Shown: positions 54,701 to 63,440, counted from the first letter of the stretch. The stretch: DNA of 64,000 nucleotides from Candidatus Nitrospira neomarina (GCF_032051675.1 NZ_CP116968.1:2976001-3040000), one strand, 5' to 3'. The notes: generated by a model from the sequence alone, not told the origin. Translations and numbers: made by a program.

Positions 54701-55043
54701 CCTGATTCAACCGGTTGGAAACTTGGAGTAAGGCGGTATCCGTATTCGTTCCGGTGGGAAATCGGAGAATGACTTTTCCCTGACCGTAGGAACTTTCGCT
54801 GAACATTTTCTCCAGGCCTTCGACGCCTTTGAGTTGCTCTTCCTGCTCGTCGATGATTTCACGCTCGACTTCATGGGGGCTTCCCCCCGGCCAAACGGTA
54901 TCCACGGTGACCTCATGCTTTTCCACATCAGGTGCCAATTGAACCGGGAGCTTCACCAACGCCACAATGCCGAACAACACCACTAAGAGCACACCCACTG
55001 CCGTGCTGACCGGATAACGGATGGCAGAATGAACCAGATTCAT
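51792..55043 (-). CDS. RND multidrug/metal efflux transporter
   Basis: A 1083-aa inner membrane pump (AcrB/MdtB-like). Twelve transmembrane helices, two large periplasmic loops, an N-terminal helix followed by KLPVQLAPDVEKHEVTV, and GMLVDNSIVVLENIYRHREL in TM4 with the proton-relay Asp. GVVVNNAILVVH in TM10 lacks the second Asp of AcrB (NN instead of D in VxNxI), so the relay is partly changed. Start overlaps the MFP stop by four bases (ATGA). Substrate not predictable. Confidence 0.93.
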   Translation of the reverse strand: MNLVHSAIRYPVSTAVGVLLVVLFGIVALVKLPVQLAPDVEKHEVTVDTVWPGGSPHEVEREIIDEQEEQLKGVEGLEKMFSESSYGQGKVILRFPTGTNTDTALLQVSNRLNQVKEYPLEADEPVISSADTRGAAMAWFILDTLEGNPVNIETMRDFAEDIIKARFERVQGVAASNVYGGRERELRVTVDPAKLASRALTIMDLARALDQENRDYSAGDFDEGKRSYVVRTVGEYLNPQDVENVIIARREGASVYVRDVATAHIDYKDPTVVVRQKGHSAIAINAIRQTGANVLEAMDGLREAASELNEEILNARGFQLFQVYDETTYINRSLTLVQQNLIVGSILAISILFLFLRTGSSTLVVGLAIPISMMGTFIMLWALGRNFNVISLAGMTFAAGMLVDNSIVVLENIYRHRELGKSLFQAAYDGTVEVWGAVLASTLTTIAVFVPIVFMEEQSGQLFRDIAIAISAGVGLSLVVSMTVIPSLSARVLTTVTKSKGKQAPGTWTSAGFVEGGSTTGRHSWLDRIREALGSLVYGLSGSVFWRSVTILGFTSLAILGSWALLPKAEYLPQGNRNLVIGILLPPPGYNTHEFVKMGKPIESTLSPYWDAKPGSPEEAALDGPSIANFFYVARGRSVFMGGRVNDPSRVKELIPLFRRATADLPGVIGIITQRGLFERGLGEGRNIDIEITGPELDTLVQLGVQVFGQVKGVLPEAQVRPIPSLDLGSPEVRVTVKRDRAADVQMTNQELGFTIDALVDGAKASDYQFEGDEVDLTIRGIDKYANQTQSLTSIPIYTKGGQLTTVGNIADVTLVAGPEQINHIERERSIVIQVIPPVEMALEEAMDVIRTQILGPLKESGTLGRLYNVRLSGTADDLTETYDALKWNFLLAFTITYLLMAALFESFLYPLVIIFTVPFAAAGGFLGLSLVNNFIAYQPLDVLTMLGFVILIGVVVNNAILVVHQALNFMRGPEEGDSLGGGSGQGLPLREAIRESVKIRVRPIMMTTLTTLFGLFPLVVSSGAGSELYRGIGSVVLGGLLVSTVFTLIVIPALFTLVVDTQRKWAEARNPQLAEQPSGGAL

Positions 55044-56146
55044 GTTTTTACCGGCTCCTCTAAAATTCTGACCGATTGCCCGGGCAGGAGGCGTTCATTC
55101 CCTTCCACGACGATCTGCATGCCTTCTTCAATAGCTCCCTGTACTTCTACCACGTCCTCGAAATGGGCTACGGGGATCACCGCTACCTGCGTGACAGTGT
55201 TATTAGCCACAATAAAAGCGAATTCCTTGCCCCCTTTGAGCACCAGAGCATCCTTGGGGATCACGACCGCCTGGTAAGGAGCGCCCACGGCTAACTTCAC
55301 CCGTGCGACCATCCCGCTTTTAATGCGTAAATCCGGATTGGCCAACACAACTTTGACCGGAAATGTCCGTGCCGACCGATCAGCTTGCGCGACGACAGAA
55401 TAGACTGTTCCCTCAACCTCTCTTCCAGGCAACGCATCGAACTCCGCTATCACTGAATCCCCGACCCTGACATCCCGCACGTATTCTTCCGGGAGCGGCA
55501 CTTGCACCTCGACCTTTGCCAGATCTACCAATTCCACCACTGGTCCACCCTCCTCGACCCATTGGCCGATCTCCGTATATTCTTTCGTGATCCAGCCGGG
55601 AAAGGGTGCCATGATCCTTGATTTGTTTATTTGATCACGTACCAGGCGAATTTCCGCTTCTAATTGAATCAGCCGCTTTTCCAGAGCGCTTTCTTCAACA
55701 ACCGCATCATCCATTTCCTTTTGAGTCACCAGTTCTTTGGCGAACAACATTTTAATTCGCTCCAAATCCTTCTGCGCCTGGTCATAGCGGGCTTTGGCTT
55801 CACGATGTGAAGCCACTGCCGAGTCAAGACGGATGTCCAGCGTGTCTGTTCGAAGACTGGCAAGCATTTGGCCTTGTTTGGCAAACTGTCCTTCCTTACC
55901 GGGAAAGGCTTTGACCAGCCCCGCCACTTCGCTAGCCACGAGGCTTCGCTTGCGTGGTTCCGCTGTTCCCACCAATGAGACGGATCGCTGAACCTGCTTG
56001 CTCGAAACGGTCACAACCTTGACCGGTGAGGGTGGACGTCCCGTTGGCGGCTGGGCCGCCTCCTGTTCACTGCACCCCTGCAATCCCTGCACAGCCAGGA
56101 TCATGGCAAACACCAGGCAGATAGAGCTTTTAGACAGATATGTCAT
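55040..56146 (-). CDS. RND efflux periplasmic adaptor (MFP), lipoprotein
   Basis: A 368-aa membrane fusion protein. The lipobox LQGC is at about residues 22-25. The family halves are visible: SVSLVGTAEPRKRSLVASEV (barrel/lipoyl), a helical hairpin with HREAKARYDQAQKDLERIKM, and the beta-barrel/MP domain (GVVVVPVRD-like VAVIPVAH). Starts 4 bases after the TetR stop. Links the RND pump to TolC. Confidence 0.92.
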   Translation of the reverse strand: MTYLSKSSICLVFAMILAVQGLQGCSEQEAAQPPTGRPPSPVKVVTVSSKQVQRSVSLVGTAEPRKRSLVASEVAGLVKAFPGKEGQFAKQGQMLASLRTDTLDIRLDSAVASHREAKARYDQAQKDLERIKMLFAKELVTQKEMDDAVVEESALEKRLIQLEAEIRLVRDQINKSRIMAPFPGWITKEYTEIGQWVEEGGPVVELVDLAKVEVQVPLPEEYVRDVRVGDSVIAEFDALPGREVEGTVYSVVAQADRSARTFPVKVVLANPDLRIKSGMVARVKLAVGAPYQAVVIPKDALVLKGGKEFAFIVANNTVTQVAVIPVAHFEDVVEVQGAIEEGMQIVVEGNERLLPGQSVRILEEPVKT

Positions 56147-56150
56147 ACGT

Positions 56151-56801
56151 TTACGTTGACCTTTTTAGGGGTGAAGTTCCGAGGCCGTCAAGCAACAACG
56201 ACGCTAACCACTTGCCTTTGTCCACAAGCGATTCTTTGGGGCCTGACTGGAGAATCCAAAGATAGATGGTAGAGTTTAACATGCCATGAAACGCCAAGGA
56301 GGTATCTTTGGGATTCACTTTGCGAAATTCTCCGGTCTTGATACCCTCCTTAATGAGATTCGCCACAAGATCAATCTGCGCCAAATACCGTTTCCACACC
56401 CGCTCGCCAAATGCGCTTTTCACGGTCCATTCAAACCCGCTCCACTCAGAGACATAAATACGGAAAAACGCACGGTTTTGATCAGCGAAAGCTAACTTCA
56501 CCTGAATCACCGCACGTAACTTTTCCTGGGCCGGGAGACGGCTGTGCGTCGCTTCTTCCAAAAGACGGAGTAATTCCTCAACCTTGGCTTCCACCAGAGA
56601 GATATAGATGTCTTCTTTGCTTTTAAAAAACCGGTATACCGTCCCCATGGCAAATTGAGCGGCCTCGGCGATTTCGGCCATGCTGGTTTTAAAAAACCCG
56701 TTCTGGGAGAACTTTCGCTCCGCGGCCAGCAAAATTTCTTCACGCCGGGCTTCATATTCCCGCTGTTTTCTTTCCGCCCGAGGATTGGGAGTCGCTTTCA
56801 T
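56151..56801 (-). CDS. TetR/AcrR-family regulator
   Basis: A 216-aa repressor. The N-terminal HTH (ILLAAERKFSQNGFFKTSMAEI-type, with MGTVYRFFKSKEDIY) is the TetR signature; the helical C-terminal domain probably binds a drug or metal. First gene of the efflux operon; a perfect palindrome sits in its promoter, suggesting autoregulation. Ligand unknown. Confidence 0.92.
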   Translation of the reverse strand: MKATPNPRAERKQREYEARREEILLAAERKFSQNGFFKTSMAEIAEAAQFAMGTVYRFFKSKEDIYISLVEAKVEELLRLLEEATHSRLPAQEKLRAVIQVKLAFADQNRAFFRIYVSEWSGFEWTVKSAFGERVWKRYLAQIDLVANLIKEGIKTGEFRKVNPKDTSLAFHGMLNSTIYLWILQSGPKESLVDKGKWLASLLLDGLGTSPLKRST

Positions 56802-56844
56802 ACATTGCCTTTTACTGAAATAGATCTAATCGGCTTTGAATAAT

Positions 56845-56875
56845 AATTCTAAAAGATGAATGATCATTCCACAAC
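56845..56875 (-). promoter_or_regulatory. Promoter with TetR-like operator
   Basis: On the minus strand TTGTGG, 17-base spacer, TAGAAT. Within the spacer lies the perfect 12-bp palindrome GAATGATCATTC (56858-56869), about 57 bases before the TetR start. The location between -35 and -10 is typical of TetR operators. Confidence 0.6.
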
Positions 56876-56900
56876 ATGAATCTCTGATTCAATTCATTAT

Positions 56901-57021
56901 GGGGCTGTTGAAAAAAGCCGCCAGCGGCGTTCTCGCCATTTTTCCGTGCTCACGTAATAGAAGTACGCTCTGCGCGCAAAAATGACTGCGGCCTTGCTGG
57001 ACCACTTTTTTGAACAGCCCC
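56901..57021. repeat. Terminal-inverted-repeat element, copy 2
   Basis: GGGGCTGTTGAAAAAAG (56901-56917) and CTTTTTTGAACAGCCCC (57005-57021) are inverted repeats matching at 16 of 17. 121 bp, no gene inside. 49 bases (56908-56956) are identical to copy 1. Both are followed by GAGGCCTTT-like and TTATTCAACACTC sequence. Non-autonomous element or extragenic palindrome. Confidence 0.85.
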
Positions 57022-57599
57022 GAGGCCTTTAATATGCAACGTGCCTGTGGGGGTCAATATGCCCTTGTAAACTATTGTTATTATTCAACACTCTCATTAT
57101 CGGTCCCCTTCTTCCTTTAGTGGTAGGCAAAATTTACCGGGAACCCTCTTTCATGACCTAGGGCCCCACCCTTTAATTGCTTAGGTAAAATTCTCAGCTG
57201 CCTTAGCCGTACAATTAGCAGAGGGAAAAGGCATTTAAAAGGTTACCCAAACCTCCCATCCTCCCTCGCTTTCCATGATTTCATGTTTAAAAAGAGAAAA
57301 AAAGGCGAATATTATTTGGACACGGCAACGGGGACTACACGATCTCTTCACACCTGTGGAGGAAATTTGCTTCGAGCGGCACGAAGGAAGAAAAGATGCT
57401 GAATGGAGACCGGCTTCTTCAAATTCTCGGGAAACCCCTATATAGGATACCCATTTGAAGGAGCGGAAGGGAAACTACCGTCAATATATATTGTCCTGGG
57501 AGAGAAAATGATTGGTCTTTCTCAAGCTAGATGGCTTTTCCTTGCATCCCTCCAATTCGGTTGGTTTGGTGTGGAGCTAAATATTTCCCGCAACACGGC
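57022..57599. other. Intergenic, no gene seen
   Basis: About 580 bases between the repeat and a membrane-protein gene. A plus-strand frame (57403-57720) overlaps that gene antisense and has no support. Confidence 0.45.
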
Positions 57600-58106
57600 C
57601 TACAACGAGGTCTCTTCGCGGAAGGATCCTAAAAACAGATTTCCGCAAAGAAGAGCACCACCTATTAATAAGCCGCCCACACCCGTATACACGAATATTT
57701 CCGTGAGAAAATGTTCATGAGCCGGACCACGCCCGATGGAGGGAGCCAGAAGAAACATGGTCAGCCAAGAAAGTGGATACAAACTGCTGAGGCCGAGAAA
57801 CATTGCAGAGACTTTTTTGTATCGTGACTTCATTCCGGACAACATGGTGAGTATGATCAGCCCCAGAGAAAAGGCGGCAATGCCCGTTGCATGAAAGTGA
57901 GCACGTTGGGCATATCGCCAAATCTTATCCGCACTTTTGGCATCATGAACTGCCGGATTCGCTTCAATTCCCTGTTTAATATAGCCTTTATATAGATCTT
58001 CATTCATACCGAAGAGAATTCCCATTCCCACACCAAACATCAATCCCAACAGCACCAGTCCCAGGCCAACTCTCACAACTTGAATCTCTCGGGTCATCAT
58101 GTTCAC
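57600..58106 (-). CDS. Small integral membrane protein, 168 aa
   Basis: Four transmembrane helices at about 10-32, 65-88, 98-118 and 135-158 (VGLGLVLLGLMFGVGMGIL, GIAAFSLGLIILTMLSG, AMFLGLSSLYPLSWLTMFLL, GGLLIGGALLCGNLFL). Conserved-looking His (RAHFHATG, HEHF) could bind heme or metal. GTG at 58106 is preferred because GGGAG lies at good spacing; TTG 58112 is the frame start. No family recognised with confidence. Confidence 0.7.
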   Translation of the reverse strand: MNMMTREIQVVRVGLGLVLLGLMFGVGMGILFGMNEDLYKGYIKQGIEANPAVHDAKSADKIWRYAQRAHFHATGIAAFSLGLIILTMLSGMKSRYKKVSAMFLGLSSLYPLSWLTMFLLAPSIGRGPAHEHFLTEIFVYTGVGGLLIGGALLCGNLFLGSFREETSL

Positions 58107-58385
58107 GATCAATCTCCCATCATCCTGTCAAAAATATTGACTGCCAGTCACGAATCTCACAAAATTCCTCTCCGATCCTTCACATACATGCAGCTATGAG
58201 TATTAAGAAGTCTGCCCGATCCCCATTTGTCAGTTTCCCGAAAGTGTTGAACCCTTTGGCTTGCTCAGCCAGTTGAGCATGGGGCTCGTTGATCACAACA
58301 GCTCATCTGCTGCGGGCCATTCCAGATTAGCGCCCACCTCCCCTAAGGGGGATCGCTCCATGCGCAAAAAACTACCATACAACAC
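58107..58385. other. Intergenic, no gene seen
   Basis: About 280 bases upstream of the membrane-protein gene; no frame or repeat found. Confidence 0.45.
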
Positions 58386-58612
58386 GGCTATATCACGAAT
58401 GATGCCGAGCCCGGCAGAACCTATGCATGGTATACGCCCGGACAAATATTTATCTGGCTTCAACAACAGCATTATCAAGTTTTAGCATTAAGTATGAGGA
58501 CCATTGGTATGTGGTTAAAGCCCGTGATTCGGAAGGCACATGGGAAGAATTGAAGGTCACACCCAAAACCAGAACCATCTTTACATGGAAATTTCTGGAA
58601 GAATCCTGCTGA
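58386..58612 (+). pseudogene. Possible frameshifted remnant, unknown family
   Basis: One frame reads GYITNDAEPGRTYAWYTPGQ and further to HYQVLAL near 58490; a second frame continues KYEDHWYVVKARDSEGTWEE, then LKVTPKTRTIFTWKF to a stop at 58612. Read together these look like one protein with a frameshift near 58490. No start signal is evident. The second part recalls PepSY-like small domains, unproven. Confidence 0.35.
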
Positions 58613-58912
58613 TATCGTTCGCAGGACGAATTAGCGGCTTAAAGTTGCTGAAAGACGCCGTATGCAGATGAGACGACAAGAGGGCTCCCTTTCCCTCGTT
58701 CTTAATTGCCTGCTGTTTAGGTTTTGCAGCTTCCGTTCAGGAAATTGGGTGTCATGAATAATTTCATGGACCAACTTGAGATAGAAGGTGATTTCGAAAA
58801 TTCTTACGTACTAGGGGTAGGGAATTGATCGTAATGATTGAAGCGAACGACACATTCATTCAGAAACATTCTCCGGTTATCATACATCCCGATAATACAT
58901 TTACCATGGACC
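58613..58912. other. Intergenic, no gene seen
   Basis: About 300 bases to the end of the DUF502 gene; no gene, hairpin or repeat seen. Confidence 0.45.
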
Positions 58913-59545
58913 TCATCCACCTTTCGAGATCATCTCCTGTAGGCCTACACCCCCTTCCCCATTTTGCCCACCGGAGACGCCCCCTGACACAATAAATGCC
59001 ATGACATCCGCACTTTCTGCCTCCAATGGGTGAACCTGTTCTTTGGGGAAGATCAGAATATTTCCCGCAAAATTATAGGATTGCGGGAAATAGACGGCCA
59101 CATGGTCGAGCAGGCCGAGAAATTTCAAATCCGTTCGAGTCACAAAGCCTACCGCTTCTGCGTGACCACCGGGAACCAGAGACACCAAGACCGGCTGATC
59201 GAACCGCCGTTTTTCTCCCATAAACGCCGCAATCAGATCCTTGAGCGAGGTATAAAGGATTTTGACGAAAGGCGCTTTCACCAACACCCGTTCCAGCACA
59301 TCCAACATTTTTTGTACGAACACGGTGGACGCATATCGGCCAGTCAAGGTGATTAACCCGACCGTGACCAGAAATCCCACACCAGGGATGGGAATATTCA
59401 GCCAGCCATCAATAGTTTGAAGCACCAACCACGCCACATATAACGTCGTCACGACCGGCACCAGGATTAAGAGACCTTCAAAAAAATTCCTGGCCAGATC
59501 GTTCATATTGATATTGTCCCAAAACTTGGGTCGTTGTATTTCCAT
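58913..59545 (-). CDS. DUF502 family inner membrane protein
   Basis: A 210-aa protein with two transmembrane helices near the N-terminus (FFEGLLILVPVVTTLYVAWL and GVGFLVTVGLITLTGRY), then a soluble part containing KILYTSLKDLIAAFMGEKRR, the DUF502 signature, and GFVTRTDL. The C-terminal tail is Gly-rich (GGVSGGQNGEGGVG). Function unknown in the family. It is monocistronic. Confidence 0.88.
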   Translation of the reverse strand: MEIQRPKFWDNINMNDLARNFFEGLLILVPVVTTLYVAWLVLQTIDGWLNIPIPGVGFLVTVGLITLTGRYASTVFVQKMLDVLERVLVKAPFVKILYTSLKDLIAAFMGEKRRFDQPVLVSLVPGGHAEAVGFVTRTDLKFLGLLDHVAVYFPQSYNFAGNILIFPKEQVHPLEAESADVMAFIVSGGVSGGQNGEGGVGLQEMISKGG

Positions 59546-59794
59546 ATCAGACTACCCCCATAAAAAAGTGAATACCCGCAAGCTCAGGTCACCAGACACA
59601 GATATTTCGAAACTTCGCATTTTTCCTGCAATAATCAGGAATGGGCAGACCGTCTCCCAATGAAAGAATGTACCCTACCGCCAAAAGTCACACAAACGCG
59701 GATCAATGGTCAACATGAGGGATGGTGGGTGGTTACAGGGGACAGGGCAATGCAGTACAATCGGCTCAACACATTTTTAACAGGGAGAGCAGGC

Positions 59795-60049
59795 ATGGCA
59801 CAAAGCGGTTCGGGAACGACACCAGCAGCAACCGATTCCCAGGAAACAGAAATTCTCTATGTCGTGATTCAACGGGATGGCAAGCAGGTCAGTGCGAAAT
59901 GGGGACTCCATCCGAATCTCAAAGAGGAATTGAAACCCGAAGAGTGGAAGGAGTTGACCGAAGTGATGGGAAAAGTCACCACACTCGTCGGAGGTCGTTT
60001 TTCACAAGTCTTAAACAAAGCCGAAGAAGAATCGGGTGGTACAGCTTGA
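59795..60049 (+). CDS. Small soluble hypothetical protein, 84 aa
   Basis: ATG 59795 follows GGGAGAGCAGGC; the frame opens 45 codons upstream, where codons look random. Low-complexity start (QSGSGTTPAATDSQE), then a small alpha/beta domain (EILYVVIQRDGKQVSAKWGL, then helix KPEEWKELTEVMGKV). No recognised family. Confidence 0.6.
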   Translation: MAQSGSGTTPAATDSQETEILYVVIQRDGKQVSAKWGLHPNLKEELKPEEWKELTEVMGKVTTLVGGRFSQVLNKAEEESGGTA

Positions 60050-60437
60050 CCGAGACTGCCCATTGCTTTAACTCCAGATACTGAAGATCACATTCCCCGC
60101 GGCCAGCGGCATTTTCAATTCCTCTTCCCGTTCGACTCCTCAAGACTCCTCCGGCAAGATCTCCTCTCAGGTGACGCATCGGTACATCCCACAGACTCAC
60201 TACAGGTAAAACAACCTGCACTACATTTACCAAACGATGCATCATGAATGCTGGGCAAACAACGAATAGAACAAGCCTTGATGGAGTTGTCATCCTGAGG
60301 GAACCGAAGGATCTCGCCAAGCCGTGGCACTTCAACCCGGGCACAAATCCTTTGTCATTGGACCAGGATGATATGCTGGTTGAAGCCAACTGCATTCACA
60401 ATTTGCAATTCAAGGTCTAGTGGGTGAAATCAAGAAT
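60050..60437. repeat. Intergenic with dispersed-repeat-like sequence
   Basis: About 390 bases. GTCATCCTGAGGGAACCGAA and the following GGATCTCG at about 60288-60316 resemble a repeat widespread in bacterial genomes; only one copy is in the window. No gene supported. Confidence 0.35.
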
Positions 60438-61424
60438 CTAGAAGTACCCATTTTGCCGAAACCAGGTAACCGCATCCTCAATCGCCCCTTGGGGAGCACT
60501 CCGCGGATAATCCAACTCTCGCTGAGCTTTTGAGCAATCGTAATGCTGCATATGCGCCATCACTTCGACAAAAAAGGCAGGCACAAAGGGGGGCCGGCGT
60601 AGGAGAGAACGTGAAACCCACTCCCCGGCTTTTGCTCCCCAACGCGCGAGAGCTAACGGAACCGGAAAGAAAGGAGGCGGCACTCCAACCTCCTGCGAAA
60701 TAAGTTCATTCAAGTCCTTTTGTGTCGTATTCCAGTTACCCACGAGATAACGTTCCCCGACACGACCCCGCTCTGCCGCACGGATCATGGCCACGGCCAC
60801 ATCCCGCACATCAATGACATTCACCCGCCCTGGGACATATACCGGCATCCGCCCCTTCGCGAGCATCAGAATATGGGTGCCGCTTGTCGGTTGCTGATCG
60901 TAGGGGCCGAAAAATTCCGTCGGGATCACCACCACTGCAGGAATACCCTGGTGAACCGATTGCAGAATCTTCTCTTCCATGGCGACCTTGGCCATGAGAT
61001 ACGGATTGTTCGTATATCGGGTTGAAAATTGGCAGGTTTCATTGGCTGGATGGCCGACCGTTTTGGGAAATCCCACAGTCGTGAGCGTACTGGCGAAAAC
61101 GAACCGGTCCACCCTGGCCGCACGGACAGCCTCTAACACCAGTGCCGTTTCTTTCAGAGCCTGCCCTTTTGCCACCTCAACTGGAATCGTCACAGACGGA
61201 TAATACCCGGCGGTGTGATAGACCACATCCCTGCCTTCACAGCCCAGACGCAAGGACTCTCCATCATTGAGATCACCCACCACACGCTCAACATTCAGCC
61301 CATCAATCGTGAAGGTGTTGCTGGTGGATCGATGCAACACACGAACCTGGTCCCCACGCTCAAGTAGCACCCGAATTAAATTCGCTCCAAGTTGTCCGGT
61401 TCCACCGATGACCAACGATTTCAT
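60438..61424 (-). CDS. NAD-dependent epimerase/dehydratase (HpnA-like)
   Basis: A 328-aa extended short-chain dehydrogenase. GGTGQLGANLIRVLLERGD is the NAD site, and catalytic Tyr-xxx-Lys is in PYLMAKVAM. The pattern VVYHTAGYYP and FASTLTTVG fits the hopanoid-associated sugar epimerase or dihydroflavonol reductase-like branch. The ATG at 61424 follows AGGGGTTTCAG. No hopanoid genes nearby. Confidence 0.85.
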   Translation of the reverse strand: MKSLVIGGTGQLGANLIRVLLERGDQVRVLHRSTSNTFTIDGLNVERVVGDLNDGESLRLGCEGRDVVYHTAGYYPSVTIPVEVAKGQALKETALVLEAVRAARVDRFVFASTLTTVGFPKTVGHPANETCQFSTRYTNNPYLMAKVAMEEKILQSVHQGIPAVVVIPTEFFGPYDQQPTSGTHILMLAKGRMPVYVPGRVNVIDVRDVAVAMIRAAERGRVGERYLVGNWNTTQKDLNELISQEVGVPPPFFPVPLALARWGAKAGEWVSRSLLRRPPFVPAFFVEVMAHMQHYDCSKAQRELDYPRSAPQGAIEDAVTWFRQNGYF

Positions 61425-61567
61425 CTGAAACCCCTGTCGAGTAATCGTGGAGAAAGTCCTCAATCAGGTAGAACGGAACACCCGCTATTCGTCTGGACAG
61501 TTGGAACCCGAACACATACGCATGTTTGCACGATTGGTGAAAAGATAGGCACGAAAACAAATAGTGC

Positions 61568-62881
61568 TTACTGCCCAAAACCCTGAATGGCGTTCCACGC
61601 ATCACTGCCTGGTAAACCAAAAGAGGCGGGAGAATCTGCCGATCGAACCAACGAGAGCGTCATCGGAATCATATTGGAAAAATCCTGGAAGGTTCCGGTG
61701 AGATGCTGATTGTCATCCGATAAGGTGGTGGTCGATTGCCCCATCGTTCCCAACACAGTCCGATAGAAAATGGATAATTGGTTGCCTTGCAATTGCCCTT
61801 CTCCCTCTGCGGTCACCATGGTCCCCAACACACTGGCGGTGACTTCTCTCATCACCACCCGATCTCCAGTTTGTTGCAGAACATAGGACAGGGTCGGTTC
61901 ATCAGGATTTTTCCAGATACCGGTCACATCAAACGCCACTCCTTTCTGGAGAGACGCGTTCAACTCCCGGAGTTCGCCGGGAAGTAATTCAACACTGTTC
62001 ATCCATGGTCGATAGCCTTTCTTTTTGACCGCCACCTCGTAACTATCCGGGGTTAATTGACTCACCACGACCGGTCCTTTTGTGGTGTTTCCGACCAGTT
62101 CATCGTCGACAAACACATCCGCATTCTGTGGAACGGTGGTGACAACCAAGGTGGCCAAGCCCTTCCCTGCCGATTTCCCCGCATCGGCTTCTAACGGCGG
62201 TAAAATATTTTCCGGTTCAATCCTGACCTGACGAGTAAACCCCGGCCAATTTTCAACCGTAAATTGCGCAATTTGAGAAGGCTTGGCATTGACAAATTTC
62301 CGGAGGATTTCCACAATCACACCGATAACTTTCCCCTGGTACAGCAGTGGTCCGCCAGAATTCCCTTCTTCAACCGCCCCGGAAAACTTGAGAATAGGCC
62401 CGTCAAACCCGGACAGGATTCCCCTGGTCACCGCCCATGGATTGCCTCCAAACTGAGGAAATCCGATCACATGCAGTTCTTCTCCTCCATGGAATCGAGT
62501 TTGCGTATCCCACTCCAGAATTTCCACATCGTCGGGAAAATCTCCCCCCACCTTCAACAGAGCCAAGCCTTTGGGATCCCCGCCTTCTTTATTGATGACC
62601 TCAGCAACCAAGGGTTCTTCTTGATGCGTAAAAAACGTAACAGTGAGGGATCGAGGGATTTCGGACTCACCTTCTACCACATGTGAGGCGGTTACAATGA
62701 ACAGATGGTTCTTTCCCTTCCCGACAATAAACCCGGTTCCGACTTTTTCAGACTTGGAATATTGCGCCGAGACCTTCACTACGCCTTTTTTTAAGGTGCC
62801 CATATCCACGTCGGACAATACGGGTGCAGTCGGAAGCATCAGAAGAACAACCAAGAAAGTCAGGAAACGAATGAGAGCCAT
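61568..62881 (-). CDS. Trypsin-like serine protease with PEGA domain
   Basis: A 437-aa exported protein. Signal peptide residues 1-23. Trypsin-like domain at about 30-200: His67 in TASHVVEG, Asp102 in GDPKGLALLK, Ser175 in GNSGGPLL. PEGA domain at about 245-310 (VVTTVPQNADVFVDDELVGN). C-terminal beta-rich region to 437. A periplasmic or surface protease; substrate unknown. Confidence 0.88.
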   Translation of the reverse strand: MALIRFLTFLVVLLMLPTAPVLSDVDMGTLKKGVVKVSAQYSKSEKVGTGFIVGKGKNHLFIVTASHVVEGESEIPRSLTVTFFTHQEEPLVAEVINKEGGDPKGLALLKVGGDFPDDVEILEWDTQTRFHGGEELHVIGFPQFGGNPWAVTRGILSGFDGPILKFSGAVEEGNSGGPLLYQGKVIGVIVEILRKFVNAKPSQIAQFTVENWPGFTRQVRIEPENILPPLEADAGKSAGKGLATLVVTTVPQNADVFVDDELVGNTTKGPVVVSQLTPDSYEVAVKKKGYRPWMNSVELLPGELRELNASLQKGVAFDVTGIWKNPDEPTLSYVLQQTGDRVVMREVTASVLGTMVTAEGEGQLQGNQLSIFYRTVLGTMGQSTTTLSDDNQHLTGTFQDFSNMIPMTLSLVRSADSPASFGLPGSDAWNAIQGFGQ

Positions 62882-63205
62882 GAATTTGTCCTATGTCGTC
62901 ATCTTGAACGGTAGCGCAATCTTGGCACATCTCTCACGAGAATCCAAGACCACCCAGTTAATCCTGGTCCAGGAAAAATGAGAAAGTTCGGCAGAAGAAA
63001 TGGTCTGCACACCTCCGAAACGTATGAAGAGAGATTTTGACTGACAGGCTGTTGGAATGACGGCATGCAATTTCAAGGTTTTGAAACTTATTTGGAACAG
63101 CGATAGAAGAGTTTCCGGCCGGAGACTCGCCGGAATGACAGGTAGGGTGACCATTGGCCACCATTTTTCTTTTGGCGGGCAGTGCTTGCCTTCTACCTCC
63201 CCTAA

Positions 63206-63226
63206 CCCCTCCTTACAAAGGAGGGG
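63206..63226. repeat. Short perfect palindrome
   Basis: CCCCTCCTT-ACA-AAGGAGGGG, a 9-bp stem with a 3-base loop, preceded by CCTCCCCTAA. Such motifs occur as dispersed repeats in environmental genomes. Confidence 0.6.
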
Positions 63227-63271
63227 AAATGGGGAAAATAGGAAAAGGGTAATAGGATACAGAGCAAAGGG

Positions 63272-63440
63272 TTAGGGGATGTCCTGGGCAAGACGAAAAC
63301 CAAGGTAGTTGAGCCGGGAGACAGTGGTGTCCCTGTGCCGGTTTGATGAACGAAGGAACACCGGAAGGTCGTCGGTCCAGGCACCGCCCCGAATCACACG
63401 CTGGCCACAATTGCCACACCACCCGTCCCTTTCTTCGTCG
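63272..63440 (-). pseudogene. C-terminal remnant of a formylglycine-generating-enzyme-like protein
   Basis: Minus-strand codons read RVIRGGAWTDDLPVFLRSSN, then RHRDTTVSRLNYLGFRLAQD, ending in TAA at 63272. That is the hallmark end of FGE-sulfatase/SUMF1 domains (RVxRGGSW ... RSxxRxxxxPxxRxxxxGFR). Everything N-terminal is absent; the frame runs into repeat unit A. A truncated, probably dead gene. Confidence 0.8.

Noticed and set aside
57403..57720. 105-codon plus-strand frame
   Set aside because: Overlaps the membrane-protein gene antisense; no start signal.
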